Positions 44,906 to 54,509 of a DNA stretch of 64,000 bases are shown here, in pieces (the first letter of the stretch is position 1; the number at the start of each line of letters is the position of its first letter). The stretch comes from Blautia coccoides (GTDB lineage Bacteria > Bacillota > Clostridia > Lachnospirales > Lachnospiraceae). The stretch is from contig NZ_CP136422.1 in assembly GCF_034355335.1 (NCBI RefSeq), positions 5,926,501 to 5,990,500 on the forward strand, read 5' to 3'. The notes under the pieces were generated by a model. It did not search any database and was not told the DNA's origin. It saw only the letters and a program-made list of their open reading frames with translations. The position numbers were made by a program, and so were the translations under genes.

Positions 44906-47900
44906 TTACTCAGCCCCTTTCCCACTAAAATTCTCGTTAAACGCTTCCAACTGCGCCTGTTCAGGTGACATTCCCTGTTCCTCAAGCCTTGCCGCAAGAG
45001 TTGTCATCTTCTTATAGTCATCGGGAATGATCTTCTTGAACTTGGGCAGATATTCCTGGAAATGTGCGAGCACTTCCTGCCCCTTCTCCGAACCGGTAGC
45101 CTCCACATGGGCCTTGATCATCTGATGCAGCTCCTGTATATCCGGTTTTGTCTCCACTTTTTCAATGGAAATCATCTCTTTATTCAAGTTTTTATATAAA
45201 TCATTTCCCTCATCCAGCACATAAGCCACACCGCCGCTCATTCCGGCCGCAAAGTTCTTTCCTGTTTTACCCAGTACAGCCACTCGGCCTCCAGTCATAT
45301 ATTCACATCCGTGTTCTCCCACGCCTTCCACCACCGCATAGGCGCCGGAGTTGCGGACTGCAAAACGCTCACCTGCCACACCGCCTATATAGGCAGTACC
45401 GCTGGTTGCACCGTAGAGTGCCACATTTCCTGTAATGATATTTTCGTCTGCCTTATAATTCCTCTTTTTCGGAGGATACAGCACGATTTTTCCTCCGGAG
45501 AGGCCTTTTCCCATGTAGTCATTACAGTCACCGCACAGCGTCAGGGTAAGCCCCTTTGGTATAAAGGACCCAAAGCTCTGTCCTCCCGCACCCGTACAGG
45601 AAACTGTAATGGTATCCTCCGGCAGTCCCTCTCTGTGCTGTCTGGTGATCTCCGCGCCCAGAATGGTGCCGAACGCCCTGTCTGTGTTGGTCACCTGAAC
45701 CTCTACGCCGGCTTTCTGGCCCTTTTCCACTGCTCCTCTCAGCTTCCTGAGCAGCACCTTTTCATCCTTTGTCTCCTCCAGCCTGAAGTCATATACCTGC
45801 GCCGGATCGAAAGTGACTTTACTATATTTTCCCGCATAGGGATTATTTAAGACTGCACTCAGGTCAATCTGGGATGCCCTTGGATTCTCCGCATGTTCCT
45901 TTACCTTCAGCAGATCTGTGCGTCCTACCATCTCATCCAGTGTACGAATACCTAATTTCGCCATATATTCACGCAGTTCCTCTGCTATAAACCGCATAAA
46001 GTTTACCACGTATTCGGGTTTTCCCCTGAAACGTTTCCGAAGCTCAGGATTCTGGGTAGCCACCCCTACCGGACATGTATCCAGATTGCAGACACGCATC
46101 ATAACACAGCCCATGGTCACCAGAGGCGCTGTTGCAAATCCAAATTCCTCTGCTCCCAAAAGAGCCGCCACAGCCACATCACGGCCGCTCATTAATTTTC
46201 CGTCTGTCTCTATCATGACACGGCTGCGCAGTCCGTTCCTGAGAAGTGTCTGATGCGTCTCAGCCAGACCCAGCTCCCAGGGAAGTCCCGCATTGTGGAT
46301 GGAACTCTGAGGTGCAGCGCCGGTGCCGCCATCATATCCGGAGATCAGGATGACCTGTGCCCCGGCCTTTGCCACACCTGCCGCCACAGTGCCCACACCT
46401 GCCTCCGATACCAGTTTTACAGAAATCCTGGCATATTTGTTTGCATTTTTCAAATCATAGATCAGCTCCGCCAAATCCTCTATCGAATAAATATCGTGAT
46501 GAGGCGGCGGTGAGATCAGGCTCACACCGGGTGTTGAATGCCTGGTCTTGGCGATCCAGGGATACACCTTTCTGGCCGGCAGATGACCTCCCTCACCCGG
46601 TTTTGCCCCCTGTGCCATCTTGATCTGGATCTCCTTTGCGCTGACAAGATAACGGCTTGTAACACCAAAACGCCCGGAAGCCACCTGTTTGATGGCAGAA
46701 CAGCGGTCCACAGCACTGCCCGCGCTGTCCAGACGCTCACTGCTCTCACCGCCCTCGCCTGTGTTTGACTTTCCGTGCAGCATATTCATGGCAATGGCAA
46801 GCGTTTCATGTGCCTCCTCTGATATGGAGCCGTAGGACATGGCTCCTGTCTTAAAGCGTTTCACGATCTCATCAACACTCTCCACTTCCTCGACAGGTAT
46901 ACCTTTTTCAGGATACTTAAAGTCCATCAGGCTTCGCAGATAGCCGCTCTGCTCTCTGTCCACCAGACTTGTATACTGCTTAAACATGCCGTAATCCCCG
47001 CGTTTTGTGGACTCCTGCAGCATATGGATGGTCTGGGGATCATAGCGGTGTTTCTCCCCTTCGCTTTTCATTTTATGGATACCCACACTCTCCAGTTCCA
47101 GATCAACGGGCAGTCCCAGCGGATCAAAAGCTTTGGAGTGGCGCGCATCCACATCATCTGCAATATCCTTTAAGGTGATGCCTCCCACACGGCTCACAGT
47201 CCCTGCAAAATACTTTTCGATCACTTCCTCAGAGATACCGATAGCCTCAAATATTTTTGAGCCTTGATACGACTGAATGGTGGAGATTCCCATTTTGGAC
47301 CCGATTTTTACGATTCCATGCAGGATGGCGTTGTTGTAGTCATTCACAGCCGCATAGTAATCTTTATCCAGCAGCTTGCTGCCCACCAGCTCTTTTATGG
47401 TATCCTGTGCCAGGTACGGATTGACCGCGCAGGCTCCATATCCGAGAAGCGTGGCAAAGTGATGGACTTCTCTGGGTTCACCGGATTCCAGGATAATGGC
47501 GAGAGAGGTACGTTTCTTTGTCTTTACCAGGTATTGATGCACTGCGGACACTGCAAGGAGCGACGGAATGGGCATGTGGTTCTCGTCAATGCCCCTGTCG
47601 GAGAGCACAAGAATATTGGCACCGTCCTTGTAAGCTTTATCCACCTCCACAAACAGCCTGTCAATGGCTCTGTCAAGACGTGTGCTTTTATAATACGTGA
47701 TGGGCACTACAGTCACTTTGAATCCGTCCACCTTCATATTCTTGATTTTCAGCATATCCGTATTTGTCAGAATGGGATTGTTCACCTTCATCACCTGACA
47801 GTTTTCCGGCTGTTCCTTCAGCAAATTTCCGTCTTTTCCCACATATACCGTTGTACTGGTGACGATCTCTTCCCGAATGGCGTCAATAGGCGGATTCGTA

Positions 47901-49447
47901 ACCTGCGCAAACAACTGCTTAAAATAGTTAAAAAGAGGCTGATGCTTTTGTGACAACACCGCAAGGGGAGTGTCGGTTCCCATGGCCGCAATGCTCTCAG
48001 AGCCGTTCAGTGCCATACTGTAAATGGATTTCCTGTATTCCTCATAGGTGTAGCCAAATGCTTTCTGCATTCTGGTAAGCTCTTCTCCCTCATACTCCTC
48101 CACGCGGATATTTGGGATTTTTAAATCCTGCAGCTCCACCAGATTGCTGTCCAGCCATTCACCGTAAGGCTGTTTTTTTGCATAAATCTCCTTTATTTCA
48201 TCATCACTGAAAATCTGTCCTTTCACTGTATCCACCAATAGGATTTTTCCCGGATGCAGACGCTCTTTCAGAACGATATCCTCCTCGGGCACAGGCATGA
48301 CCCCTACCTCTGAGGAAAGGATCACATCGCCGTTCTTTGTGATGTAATATCTGGACGGACGAAGTCCGTTCCTGTCCAGAACAGCTCCCATCACGTCTCC
48401 GTCAGAAAACAGAATGGAAGCCGGACCGTCCCACGGCTCCATCATGGTGGCGTAATACTGATAAAAATCTCTTCTCTCCTGGGAAAGTGTTGTATTATTT
48501 GCCCACGGCTCAGGGATGGCCACCATAACTGCCAGCGGCAGATCCATGCCGTTCATAACCAGAAACTCCAGTGTATTGTCCAGCATAGCGGAGTCAGAAC
48601 CCCTGGTATCCACCACCGGAAGCACCTTGTGAAGCTGATCCTTCAGATGATCTGAAGCCATTGTCTCTTCCCTTGCCAGCATCTTGTCAGCATTTCCACG
48701 AATCGTGTTGATCTCGCCGTTATGCACAATAAAGCGGTTTGGATGTGCCCGCTCCCAGCTCGGATTGGTATTGGTACTGAAACGTGAATGTACCATGGCA
48801 ATGGCCGATTCATAATCCGCATCCTGCAGATCCGCAAAAAATGTACGGAGCTGGTTTACCAGAAACATGCCCTTATACACAATGGTCCTGCTGGACATGG
48901 ATGCCACATATGTATTGTCATTGCTCTGCTCAAATACGCGGCGGGCAATATACAGTCTTCTGTCAAACGGAAGGCCCTTTTCCACATTTTCCGGTTTTTT
49001 GATAAATGCCTGCACAATATTTGGCATACATTCCAATGCTTTATGGCCCAGAACCTCTGAACATACCGGAACCTTACGGTAGCCTAAAAATTCCAGGCCC
49101 TCCTTCTCCACGATAATTTCAAACATTTTCTTTGCCTGGTTGCATTTCAGTTCATCCTGCGGGAAAAAGAGCATGGCAATTCCATATTCACGCTCTCCGC
49201 CGATGGCAATCCCCTCTTTTTTACACGCCCCGGCGAAGAATTTATGGGAAATCTGAAGCAGGATGCCAACACCGTCGCCGGTTTTTCCCTCTGCATCCTT
49301 TCCTGCCCTGTGTTCCAGGTTTTCCACGATTTTCAGGGCGTTTTCCACGGTTTTATGGCTTTTTATGCCTTTGCTGTTCACAACGGCTCCGATACCGCAG
49401 TTGTCATGTTCAAATTGCTGCCGGTACAATCCTTCATCTTTTCTCAT
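44906..49447 (-). CDS. gltB: Glutamate synthase large subunit
   Basis: 1513 residues, full length. The N-terminal propeptide is followed by the catalytic Cys17 of the Ntn glutaminase (FEHDNCGIGAVV). The central FMN domain includes GFGVTSRYL-like RFGVTSRYLVSAKEIQIKMAQGAKPGEGG and ISGYDGGTGAAP, with 3Fe-4S cysteines in MRVCNLDTCPVGVATQ. The C-terminal GXGXG beta-helix shows CDCNDYMGKGLSGGKIVL-like GDCNDYMGKGLSGGKI. It makes two glutamates from 2-oxoglutarate and glutamine. It starts 2 nt after the pyrG stop, so the two are translationally coupled. Confidence 0.97.
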   Translation of the reverse strand: MRKDEGLYRQQFEHDNCGIGAVVNSKGIKSHKTVENALKIVENLEHRAGKDAEGKTGDGVGILLQISHKFFAGACKKEGIAIGGEREYGIAMLFFPQDELKCNQAKKMFEIIVEKEGLEFLGYRKVPVCSEVLGHKALECMPNIVQAFIKKPENVEKGLPFDRRLYIARRVFEQSNDNTYVASMSSRTIVYKGMFLVNQLRTFFADLQDADYESAIAMVHSRFSTNTNPSWERAHPNRFIVHNGEINTIRGNADKMLAREETMASDHLKDQLHKVLPVVDTRGSDSAMLDNTLEFLVMNGMDLPLAVMVAIPEPWANNTTLSQERRDFYQYYATMMEPWDGPASILFSDGDVMGAVLDRNGLRPSRYYITKNGDVILSSEVGVMPVPEEDIVLKERLHPGKILLVDTVKGQIFSDDEIKEIYAKKQPYGEWLDSNLVELQDLKIPNIRVEEYEGEELTRMQKAFGYTYEEYRKSIYSMALNGSESIAAMGTDTPLAVLSQKHQPLFNYFKQLFAQVTNPPIDAIREEIVTSTTVYVGKDGNLLKEQPENCQVMKVNNPILTNTDMLKIKNMKVDGFKVTVVPITYYKSTRLDRAIDRLFVEVDKAYKDGANILVLSDRGIDENHMPIPSLLAVSAVHQYLVKTKKRTSLAIILESGEPREVHHFATLLGYGACAVNPYLAQDTIKELVGSKLLDKDYYAAVNDYNNAILHGIVKIGSKMGISTIQSYQGSKIFEAIGISEEVIEKYFAGTVSRVGGITLKDIADDVDARHSKAFDPLGLPVDLELESVGIHKMKSEGEKHRYDPQTIHMLQESTKRGDYGMFKQYTSLVDREQSGYLRSLMDFKYPEKGIPVEEVESVDEIVKRFKTGAMSYGSISEEAHETLAIAMNMLHGKSNTGEGGESSERLDSAGSAVDRCSAIKQVASGRFGVTSRYLVSAKEIQIKMAQGAKPGEGGHLPARKVYPWIAKTRHSTPGVSLISPPPHHDIYSIEDLAELIYDLKNANKYARISVKLVSEAGVGTVAAGVAKAGAQVILISGYDGGTGAAPQSSIHNAGLPWELGLAETHQTLLRNGLRSRVMIETDGKLMSGRDVAVAALLGAEEFGFATAPLVTMGCVMMRVCNLDTCPVGVATQNPELRKRFRGKPEYVVNFMRFIAEELREYMAKLGIRTLDEMVGRTDLLKVKEHAENPRASQIDLSAVLNNPYAGKYSKVTFDPAQVYDFRLEETKDEKVLLRKLRGAVEKGQKAGVEVQVTNTDRAFGTILGAEITRQHREGLPEDTITVSCTGAGGQSFGSFIPKGLTLTLCGDCNDYMGKGLSGGKIVLYPPKKRNYKADENIITGNVALYGATSGTAYIGGVAGERFAVRNSGAYAVVEGVGEHGCEYMTGGRVAVLGKTGKNFAAGMSGGVAYVLDEGNDLYKNLNKEMISIEKVETKPDIQELHQMIKAHVEATGSEKGQEVLAHFQEYLPKFKKIIPDDYKKMTTLAARLEEQGMSPEQAQLEAFNENFSGKGAE

Positions 49448-49449
49448 AG

Positions 49450-51066
49450 TTAAAGCCCTCTCTCTTTCTTATATTCAACAGCCGCGCACACAAGTCCCGC
49501 AAAAAGGGGATGCGCATGGTTTGGTCTGGATTTTAATTCAGGGTGTCCCTGTGTTCCCACAAAGAATGGGTGGTCTGTAAGTTCGATCATCTCCACGATC
49601 CTGCCGTCAGGGGAAAGGCCGGCCAGTGTCATTCCGTTCTCCTCCAGCCTCTCCCTGTAGTCATTATTTACCTCATAGCGGTGTCTGTGGCGCTCTGTGA
49701 TCTCTTCTTTTCCGTATAAAGCACTGGATTTTGTTCCCTTTTTCAGTTTGCAGGGATAAGATCCAAGCCTCAGTGTCCCGCCCAAATCCTCCACTCCGTT
49801 CTGCTCAGGCATAAGCGCAATGACCGGATGCAGGGTATTCGGGTCCAGTTCAATGCTATTGGCATCATGATACCCAAGTATATTACGGGCAAATTCAATA
49901 ATCGCGGCCTGCATACCAAGACAAATACCCAGGAACGGTATTTTGTTTTCTCTGGCATACTGAACAGCCAGGATTTTTCCTTCTGTTCCTCTGCTGCCGA
50001 AACCGCCCGGAACCAGGATTCCATCCAGTCCCTGCAGAAGTTCTCCGCAGTTTTTTTCCGTAATATTTTCTGAATCCACCCAGCGCAGTCTCACGCTGGC
50101 ATGACCGGCGATGCCGCCGTGTTTCAATGCCTCCGCCACGCTTAAATACGCATCATGGAGCTGTATATATTTACCCACAACGGCAATCTCAACCTCTGTA
50201 TCCGGGTGGCGCAGATCATCCACCATGGACTTCCAGTCCTCCAGATCCGGCTCGGGGCACGGAAGGCGCAGACACTCGCACACTGCCTGGGCCAGATTCT
50301 CCTTTTCCATGGCAAGAGGCGCCTCATAGAGATATTCCACATCCAGGTTCTGCAGTACGTGGTTTACCGGCACATTGCAGAAAAGAGCAATTTTATCTTT
50401 GATTTCCCGGGAAATGGGATATTCAGACCTGCAGACCAGAATATCCGGCTGCAGCCCCATACTCTGAAGCTCCTTCACACTTGTCTGGGTGGGTTTTGTC
50501 TTCAATTCACCGGAGGCCTTCAGGTAGGGGATCAGCGTCACATGGATGAGAACGGCATTCTCATGTCCCACATCATGCTGAAACTGCCGGATCGCCTCCA
50601 AAAACGGCTGGCTCTCAATATCACCTGCTGTCCCTCCCACTTCAATGATGGCGATCCTCTCCTCACCAGGTGTTTTGGCCCGGTAAAAGCATCCCTTGAT
50701 CTCATTGGTGATATGCGGGATCACCTGCACCGTCCCGCCGCCGTAATCCCCATGGCGTTCTTTGTGCAGAACGGACCAGTAAATTTTACCTGTGGTCACA
50801 TTGGAGTTTTTATCCAGACTCTCATCTATAAATCTCTCGTAATGCCCCAGATCCAGATCTGTTTCTGTCCCGTCATCTGTCACGAATACCTCTCCGTGCT
50901 GGATCGGATTCATGGTTCCGGGGTCTACGTTGATATAAGGGTCAAATTTCTGCATCGTCACCTGATAACCTCTGGCTTTTAAAAGGCGGCCAAGAGATGC
51001 CGCGGTAATTCCCTTTCCAAGTCCTGACACCACTCCGCCTGTAACAAATACATATTTTACTGCCAT
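49450..51066 (-). CDS. pyrG: CTP synthase
   Basis: 538 residues from [20 protein letters not shown]. Signature parts are [25 protein letters not shown], and the glutaminase nucleophile in [12 protein letters not shown] with [15 protein letters not shown] at the end. It converts UTP to CTP using glutamine. The ATG at 51066 has AGGAGG 8 nt before it. An in-frame extension to 51162 is not family sequence. A terminator hairpin in its leader suggests attenuation. Confidence 0.96.
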   Translation of the reverse strand: MAVKYVFVTGGVVSGLGKGITAASLGRLLKARGYQVTMQKFDPYINVDPGTMNPIQHGEVFVTDDGTETDLDLGHYERFIDESLDKNSNVTTGKIYWSVLHKERHGDYGGGTVQVIPHITNEIKGCFYRAKTPGEERIAIIEVGGTAGDIESQPFLEAIRQFQHDVGHENAVLIHVTLIPYLKASGELKTKPTQTSVKELQSMGLQPDILVCRSEYPISREIKDKIALFCNVPVNHVLQNLDVEYLYEAPLAMEKENLAQAVCECLRLPCPEPDLEDWKSMVDDLRHPDTEVEIAVVGKYIQLHDAYLSVAEALKHGGIAGHASVRLRWVDSENITEKNCGELLQGLDGILVPGGFGSRGTEGKILAVQYARENKIPFLGICLGMQAAIIEFARNILGYHDANSIELDPNTLHPVIALMPEQNGVEDLGGTLRLGSYPCKLKKGTKSSALYGKEEITERHRHRYEVNNDYRERLEENGMTLAGLSPDGRIVEMIELTDHPFFVGTQGHPELKSRPNHAHPLFAGLVCAAVEYKKERGL

Positions 51067-51166
51067 CACATTTTCCTCCTGCGTTACTGTGTTACATGAT
51101 TTATGGAAGACTGCCGTGGTACACATTCCTGTCACCCAGGACATGTATACAATATTTTCCACACAT

Positions 51167-51213
51167 CAAAAAGGCGCCGGACAGCCCATATCCCTATGGG
51201 TAATCCGACGCCT
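51167..51213 (-). terminator. Leader terminator (attenuator) of pyrG
   Basis: On the minus strand AAGGCGTCGG and CCGGCGCCTT pair, with an inner CCCATA/TATGGG stem, followed by TTTTT. It lies about 100 nt before the pyrG start and 30 nt after the promoter. Leader termination of pyrG is known in Gram-positive bacteria. Confidence 0.7.
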
Positions 51214-51242
51214 TCGTCGTTAAAGTTTGCTAATAATAAATT

Positions 51243-51271
51243 ATATTATCTCATTTATCCCTATTTGTAAA
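51243..51271 (-). promoter_or_regulatory. Promoter of pyrG-gltB-gltD
   Basis: Minus strand TTTACA (51271-51266), 17 bp, TAATAT (51248-51243). The predicted transcript would not start with GGG, unlike Bacillus pyrG, whose CTP-dependent control uses reiterative G addition. Confidence 0.45.
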
Positions 51272-51336
51272 TCCCCAATTTTATTTTTTGACAAATAGGC
51301 AAAGGAAGAAAACCCCAGGCCGCTTACCAATGCTTT

Positions 51337-53307
51337 TTACAAAAGCAGTCCTGTATAGTAGCCGTCATTCATGGCATGGTAGATCTGTCCTACATTTTTG
51401 CAGTCTCCCACAACATAGCTCTCATCCACTTCCGCACATAAAGCATCCACCGCTGCCCAGGGTGCGCGGAACCCCAGGGCGCATACAATGGTGTCCGCTT
51501 CAATCAGAAATTCACCCTCTGCATTTTCTGCAAGAATGCCTTCCGGTGTGATTGCTTTTACCTTTGTTTTCACGTAAATAGCAGCGCTCTCCTGCACATG
51601 GGGCATCAGGCCGCCCCGGTAGAAAGAATTTACTTCCATGGCAATATCATCTTTCATTTCCACAATAGACACCTGGTGTCCCTCATGGAAAAAGGAACAT
51701 GCGGCTTCCGCGCCTACCAGACCTCCGCCCATGATCGCAACACGTTTTCCAAGCCTTTCCGGGTGCAGTTCCGCCTCAATGGCCATAACTACATTTTCTC
51801 CGTCAATTCCCGGAATGGGAGGCCGAAGTTCCGAAGAGCCAACCGCGACAATCAAAGCATCTGGTTCAAAATCCCTGACATATTTTGGTGTTGCCTCTGT
51901 ATTCATGACAACCGTAACCCCGGCCTGTTCCACCCGGCGGGTCAGAACATGGCACAGCTTTCTGATATCTTCTTTAAAATACGGCGCCCCTGCAGGGTGG
52001 AGATTTCCCCCGAGCTTATCTGACTTTTCAACAAGTGTAACCTTATGTCCTCTGACCGCAGCCGTGATTGCAGCCTCCATTCCTCCGGGACCGCCGCCGA
52101 TAACCAGAACCTTCTTTTGTCTTTTTGGTTCCAATAGGGGTTCCTCCCCCTGGATCTGCTGTCCCTGCTTTGGATTTACCGTGCATTTTATGATCTCCAA
52201 CTGGCCGGTGGCTCCAAAACACTCATAACACCTCAGACAGGGAGTAATATCCTCTTCACTTCCCTCCAAAGCCTTCTTTGCAATATAGGGATCTGCAACC
52301 AGTCCGCGGCCTATCTCTACCAGATCAGCCTGTCCGTCTGCAATAATTTTTTCCATTTGTTCCGGATCGTTCAAGGACCCTACACACGCAACCGGTTTGG
52401 TGACATGTTTTTTGATCTCTGCCGCCAGATACACATTGACACCTCTCGGGAAAAAGGAATTTGGATGTGTCCTGCAAAACATTGCCGGATCTTCATGGTT
52501 TCCGCACGAAATATTAAAAAGATCCACTTTATCATTTACAAGCTTGGCAACTTCTATATAATCAGCAAGAGTGAGTCCTCCCTCCTGAAAATCATCCCCA
52601 TTGAGACGAAGTTCTATGGGAAAAACAGGCCCTGCTGCTTTTCTGACCGCATCCAGCGCCAGAAGTAGAAAACGGGCGCGGTTTTCCAAAGAACCGCCAA
52701 ATTCATCCGTCCGGTGATTAAACAGAGGGGAAAGAAACTGATTGAACAGCCAGCCATGGGCTGCATGAACCTGAATCATATCATATCCCACGTCTTTACA
52801 AAGCTTCGCCGCTTTTCCATAGGACTCCGCAATTTCATAGATCATCTCCCGGGGCATTTCTTTTACTTCCCCTGCGGGCATCATCATGTCACTGGGTCCG
52901 TATGCCGCCTTGCAGGTGTCAAGATCTCCCCCCACGGAAGCCAACCCTCCATACATGCCCCCATGGGACAACTGAATATTCGCAAGCCCTCCGGCGTTGT
53001 GTATTCTTCTCACAGATTCCGCCAATCCCTGACGAACGCCGAAAGAATCCAACTGCAGTTGTTTATTGTGTGATTTTCCTGTGGCAGAGTGGGGAATGGC
53101 CTCACCATATGTAACCACACTCACCCCGCCTTTTGCTTTTTCCTCCAGGTAGGCGATCATTTCCGGGGTAAAATGGCCCTCTGTGGTAATCATACTTGGA
53201 CTGGTGGGGGCAGCAATGATTCTGTTTTTCAGTCTGATATTTCCGATCCTGATGGGTGAAAATAAGTGCGGAAATTTTTTCTTACCGGCAAAACATGTTT
53301 TTCCCAT
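51337..53307 (-). CDS. Fe-S flavin NADH:enone reductase, Old-Yellow-Enzyme/2,4-dienoyl-CoA reductase type
   Basis: 656 residues from MGKTCFAGKKKF (AAGGAAG upstream). Residues 1 to about 360 are the FMN-binding OYE barrel (FSPIRIGNIRLKNRI, HAAHGWLFNQFLSPLFNHRTD, FGGSLENRARF). Four cysteines in PCLRCYECFG and IKCTVNP bind a 4Fe-4S cluster. The C-terminal part is an FAD/NAD(P) domain (KVLVIGGGPGGMEAAITAA, RVAIMGGGLVGAEAACSF). The architecture matches FadH, BaiCD/BaiH and gut daidzein or flavone reductases, which reduce activated C=C bonds. It is the last gene of the cluster. The substrate is unknown, and the identity with any of these is not asserted. Confidence 0.88.
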   Translation of the reverse strand: MGKTCFAGKKKFPHLFSPIRIGNIRLKNRIIAAPTSPSMITTEGHFTPEMIAYLEEKAKGGVSVVTYGEAIPHSATGKSHNKQLQLDSFGVRQGLAESVRRIHNAGGLANIQLSHGGMYGGLASVGGDLDTCKAAYGPSDMMMPAGEVKEMPREMIYEIAESYGKAAKLCKDVGYDMIQVHAAHGWLFNQFLSPLFNHRTDEFGGSLENRARFLLLALDAVRKAAGPVFPIELRLNGDDFQEGGLTLADYIEVAKLVNDKVDLFNISCGNHEDPAMFCRTHPNSFFPRGVNVYLAAEIKKHVTKPVACVGSLNDPEQMEKIIADGQADLVEIGRGLVADPYIAKKALEGSEEDITPCLRCYECFGATGQLEIIKCTVNPKQGQQIQGEEPLLEPKRQKKVLVIGGGPGGMEAAITAAVRGHKVTLVEKSDKLGGNLHPAGAPYFKEDIRKLCHVLTRRVEQAGVTVVMNTEATPKYVRDFEPDALIVAVGSSELRPPIPGIDGENVVMAIEAELHPERLGKRVAIMGGGLVGAEAACSFFHEGHQVSIVEMKDDIAMEVNSFYRGGLMPHVQESAAIYVKTKVKAITPEGILAENAEGEFLIEADTIVCALGFRAPWAAVDALCAEVDESYVVGDCKNVGQIYHAMNDGYYTGLLL

Positions 53308-53336
53308 AATATTCTTCCTTTCACAACGGGCAGTTT

Positions 53337-54491
53337 TCAGACTTCTGTCCATACAGACCCATTCTTGCTGCTCTTCACTGCCGCATGAATAAACCGAACT
53401 CCCATTACGCCGTCTTCCACTTTCGGAAAGTCCAGATCTTCCTGTGTGATCTCCCGGCCATTTATCTGTTTCAACACTGCACTCATAAACGCGTGATAAA
53501 TATTGGCAAATGCATAGGTCAGACCCTCAGGATGGCCGGAAGGAATGTGATTCAGCTCTGCTGCACGCCCGGTTATATATCCAGTTCCTCTGTGGTATAT
53601 CTGCACCGGCTGTCCCTTCTTTGTCACTTTCAGATAATTGGGGTCCTCCTGGACCCATTCAATGGCTCCTTTGGTTCCAAAGATACGCACTGTCAGTCCA
53701 TTTAAGTGTCCTGCGCACACCTGGGAACAACTGTACACTCCATGGACGCCATTTTCGTACTCCACTAGCATATTCGCGTTAAGATCCAGCTCCATCCCGT
53801 AATTGTCCAGGGCCGCTGCCACTTTTTTGGGATGTAAACCGGTAATATAACTGACTGTATCTTCAATGTGGGTGCCAATATCGCCCACACAGTTTGAGAT
53901 ACCTGATTTTTCCGGATCGGTGCGCCATACAGACAGCTTTGTTGTTGTCTGGCTGCCGCCTCCTATTTCATCTATCAGCCAATCCTGAAGATACTCGGCA
54001 TTTACATTCACAATTTCGCCGATCTCACCCTTTTCAACCAGTTCCCTTGCCAGTTTTACCATGGCATATCCTGTATAGGTATAAGTCACAGCAAAAAACA
54101 GATTTTTCTCTGCCGCCAGGGCCTGAAGTTCCTCTGCCTGCTCCACGGTAAAGCATAAAGGTTTTTCGCAGGCCACATGTATTCCTGCCTCCAAAAAGGC
54201 CTTTGCCACCTGGTAATGAGTTGCATTTGGCGTCACAATGGATACAAAATCAATGCCGTCTTCCCTTTTGGCCTCTTTTTGCGCCATTTCCCGGTAGTCT
54301 TTATAAAGACGGTCTTCCTCAATTCCATAAAAGCTGCCAGTCTCCTGGTTTTTCCCATCTTTGGAGCTGAAACAGCCTGCCACAAGGTCCGCTGTCTCCT
54401 CCAGCGCAATGGCCTTTCTGTGTACTGCCCCGATAAAGGCACCCAGACCGCCGCCTACCATTCCATAACAAAGTTTCTTTCTCTCTGCCAT
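53337..54491 (-). CDS. Gfo/Idh/MocA family oxidoreductase
   Basis: 384 residues. The Rossmann nucleotide motif is YGMVGGGLGAFIGAVHR at the N-terminus; the family EKP motif is VACEKPLCF (Lys about 117); and the barrel-side catalytic GDIGTHIED lies about residue 220. These proteins oxidise or reduce sugar or inositol hydroxyls with NAD(P). Members next to TIM-barrel isomerases, for example DgpA of puerarin degradation, oxidise the C3 hydroxyl of glycosides to help deglycosylation. That role is plausible here because an isomerase gene is directly upstream (18 bp gap). Confidence 0.88.
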   Translation of the reverse strand: MAERKKLCYGMVGGGLGAFIGAVHRKAIALEETADLVAGCFSSKDGKNQETGSFYGIEEDRLYKDYREMAQKEAKREDGIDFVSIVTPNATHYQVAKAFLEAGIHVACEKPLCFTVEQAEELQALAAEKNLFFAVTYTYTGYAMVKLARELVEKGEIGEIVNVNAEYLQDWLIDEIGGGSQTTTKLSVWRTDPEKSGISNCVGDIGTHIEDTVSYITGLHPKKVAAALDNYGMELDLNANMLVEYENGVHGVYSCSQVCAGHLNGLTVRIFGTKGAIEWVQEDPNYLKVTKKGQPVQIYHRGTGYITGRAAELNHIPSGHPEGLTYAFANIYHAFMSAVLKQINGREITQEDLDFPKVEDGVMGVRFIHAAVKSSKNGSVWTEV

Positions 54492-54509
54492 GTCGATTCT
54501 CCTTCCTGA

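Noticed and set aside
51067..51162. N-terminal extension of PyrG
   Set aside because: Not family sequence; ATG 51066 has AGGAGG 8 nt upstream and starts the known CTP synthase N-terminus.
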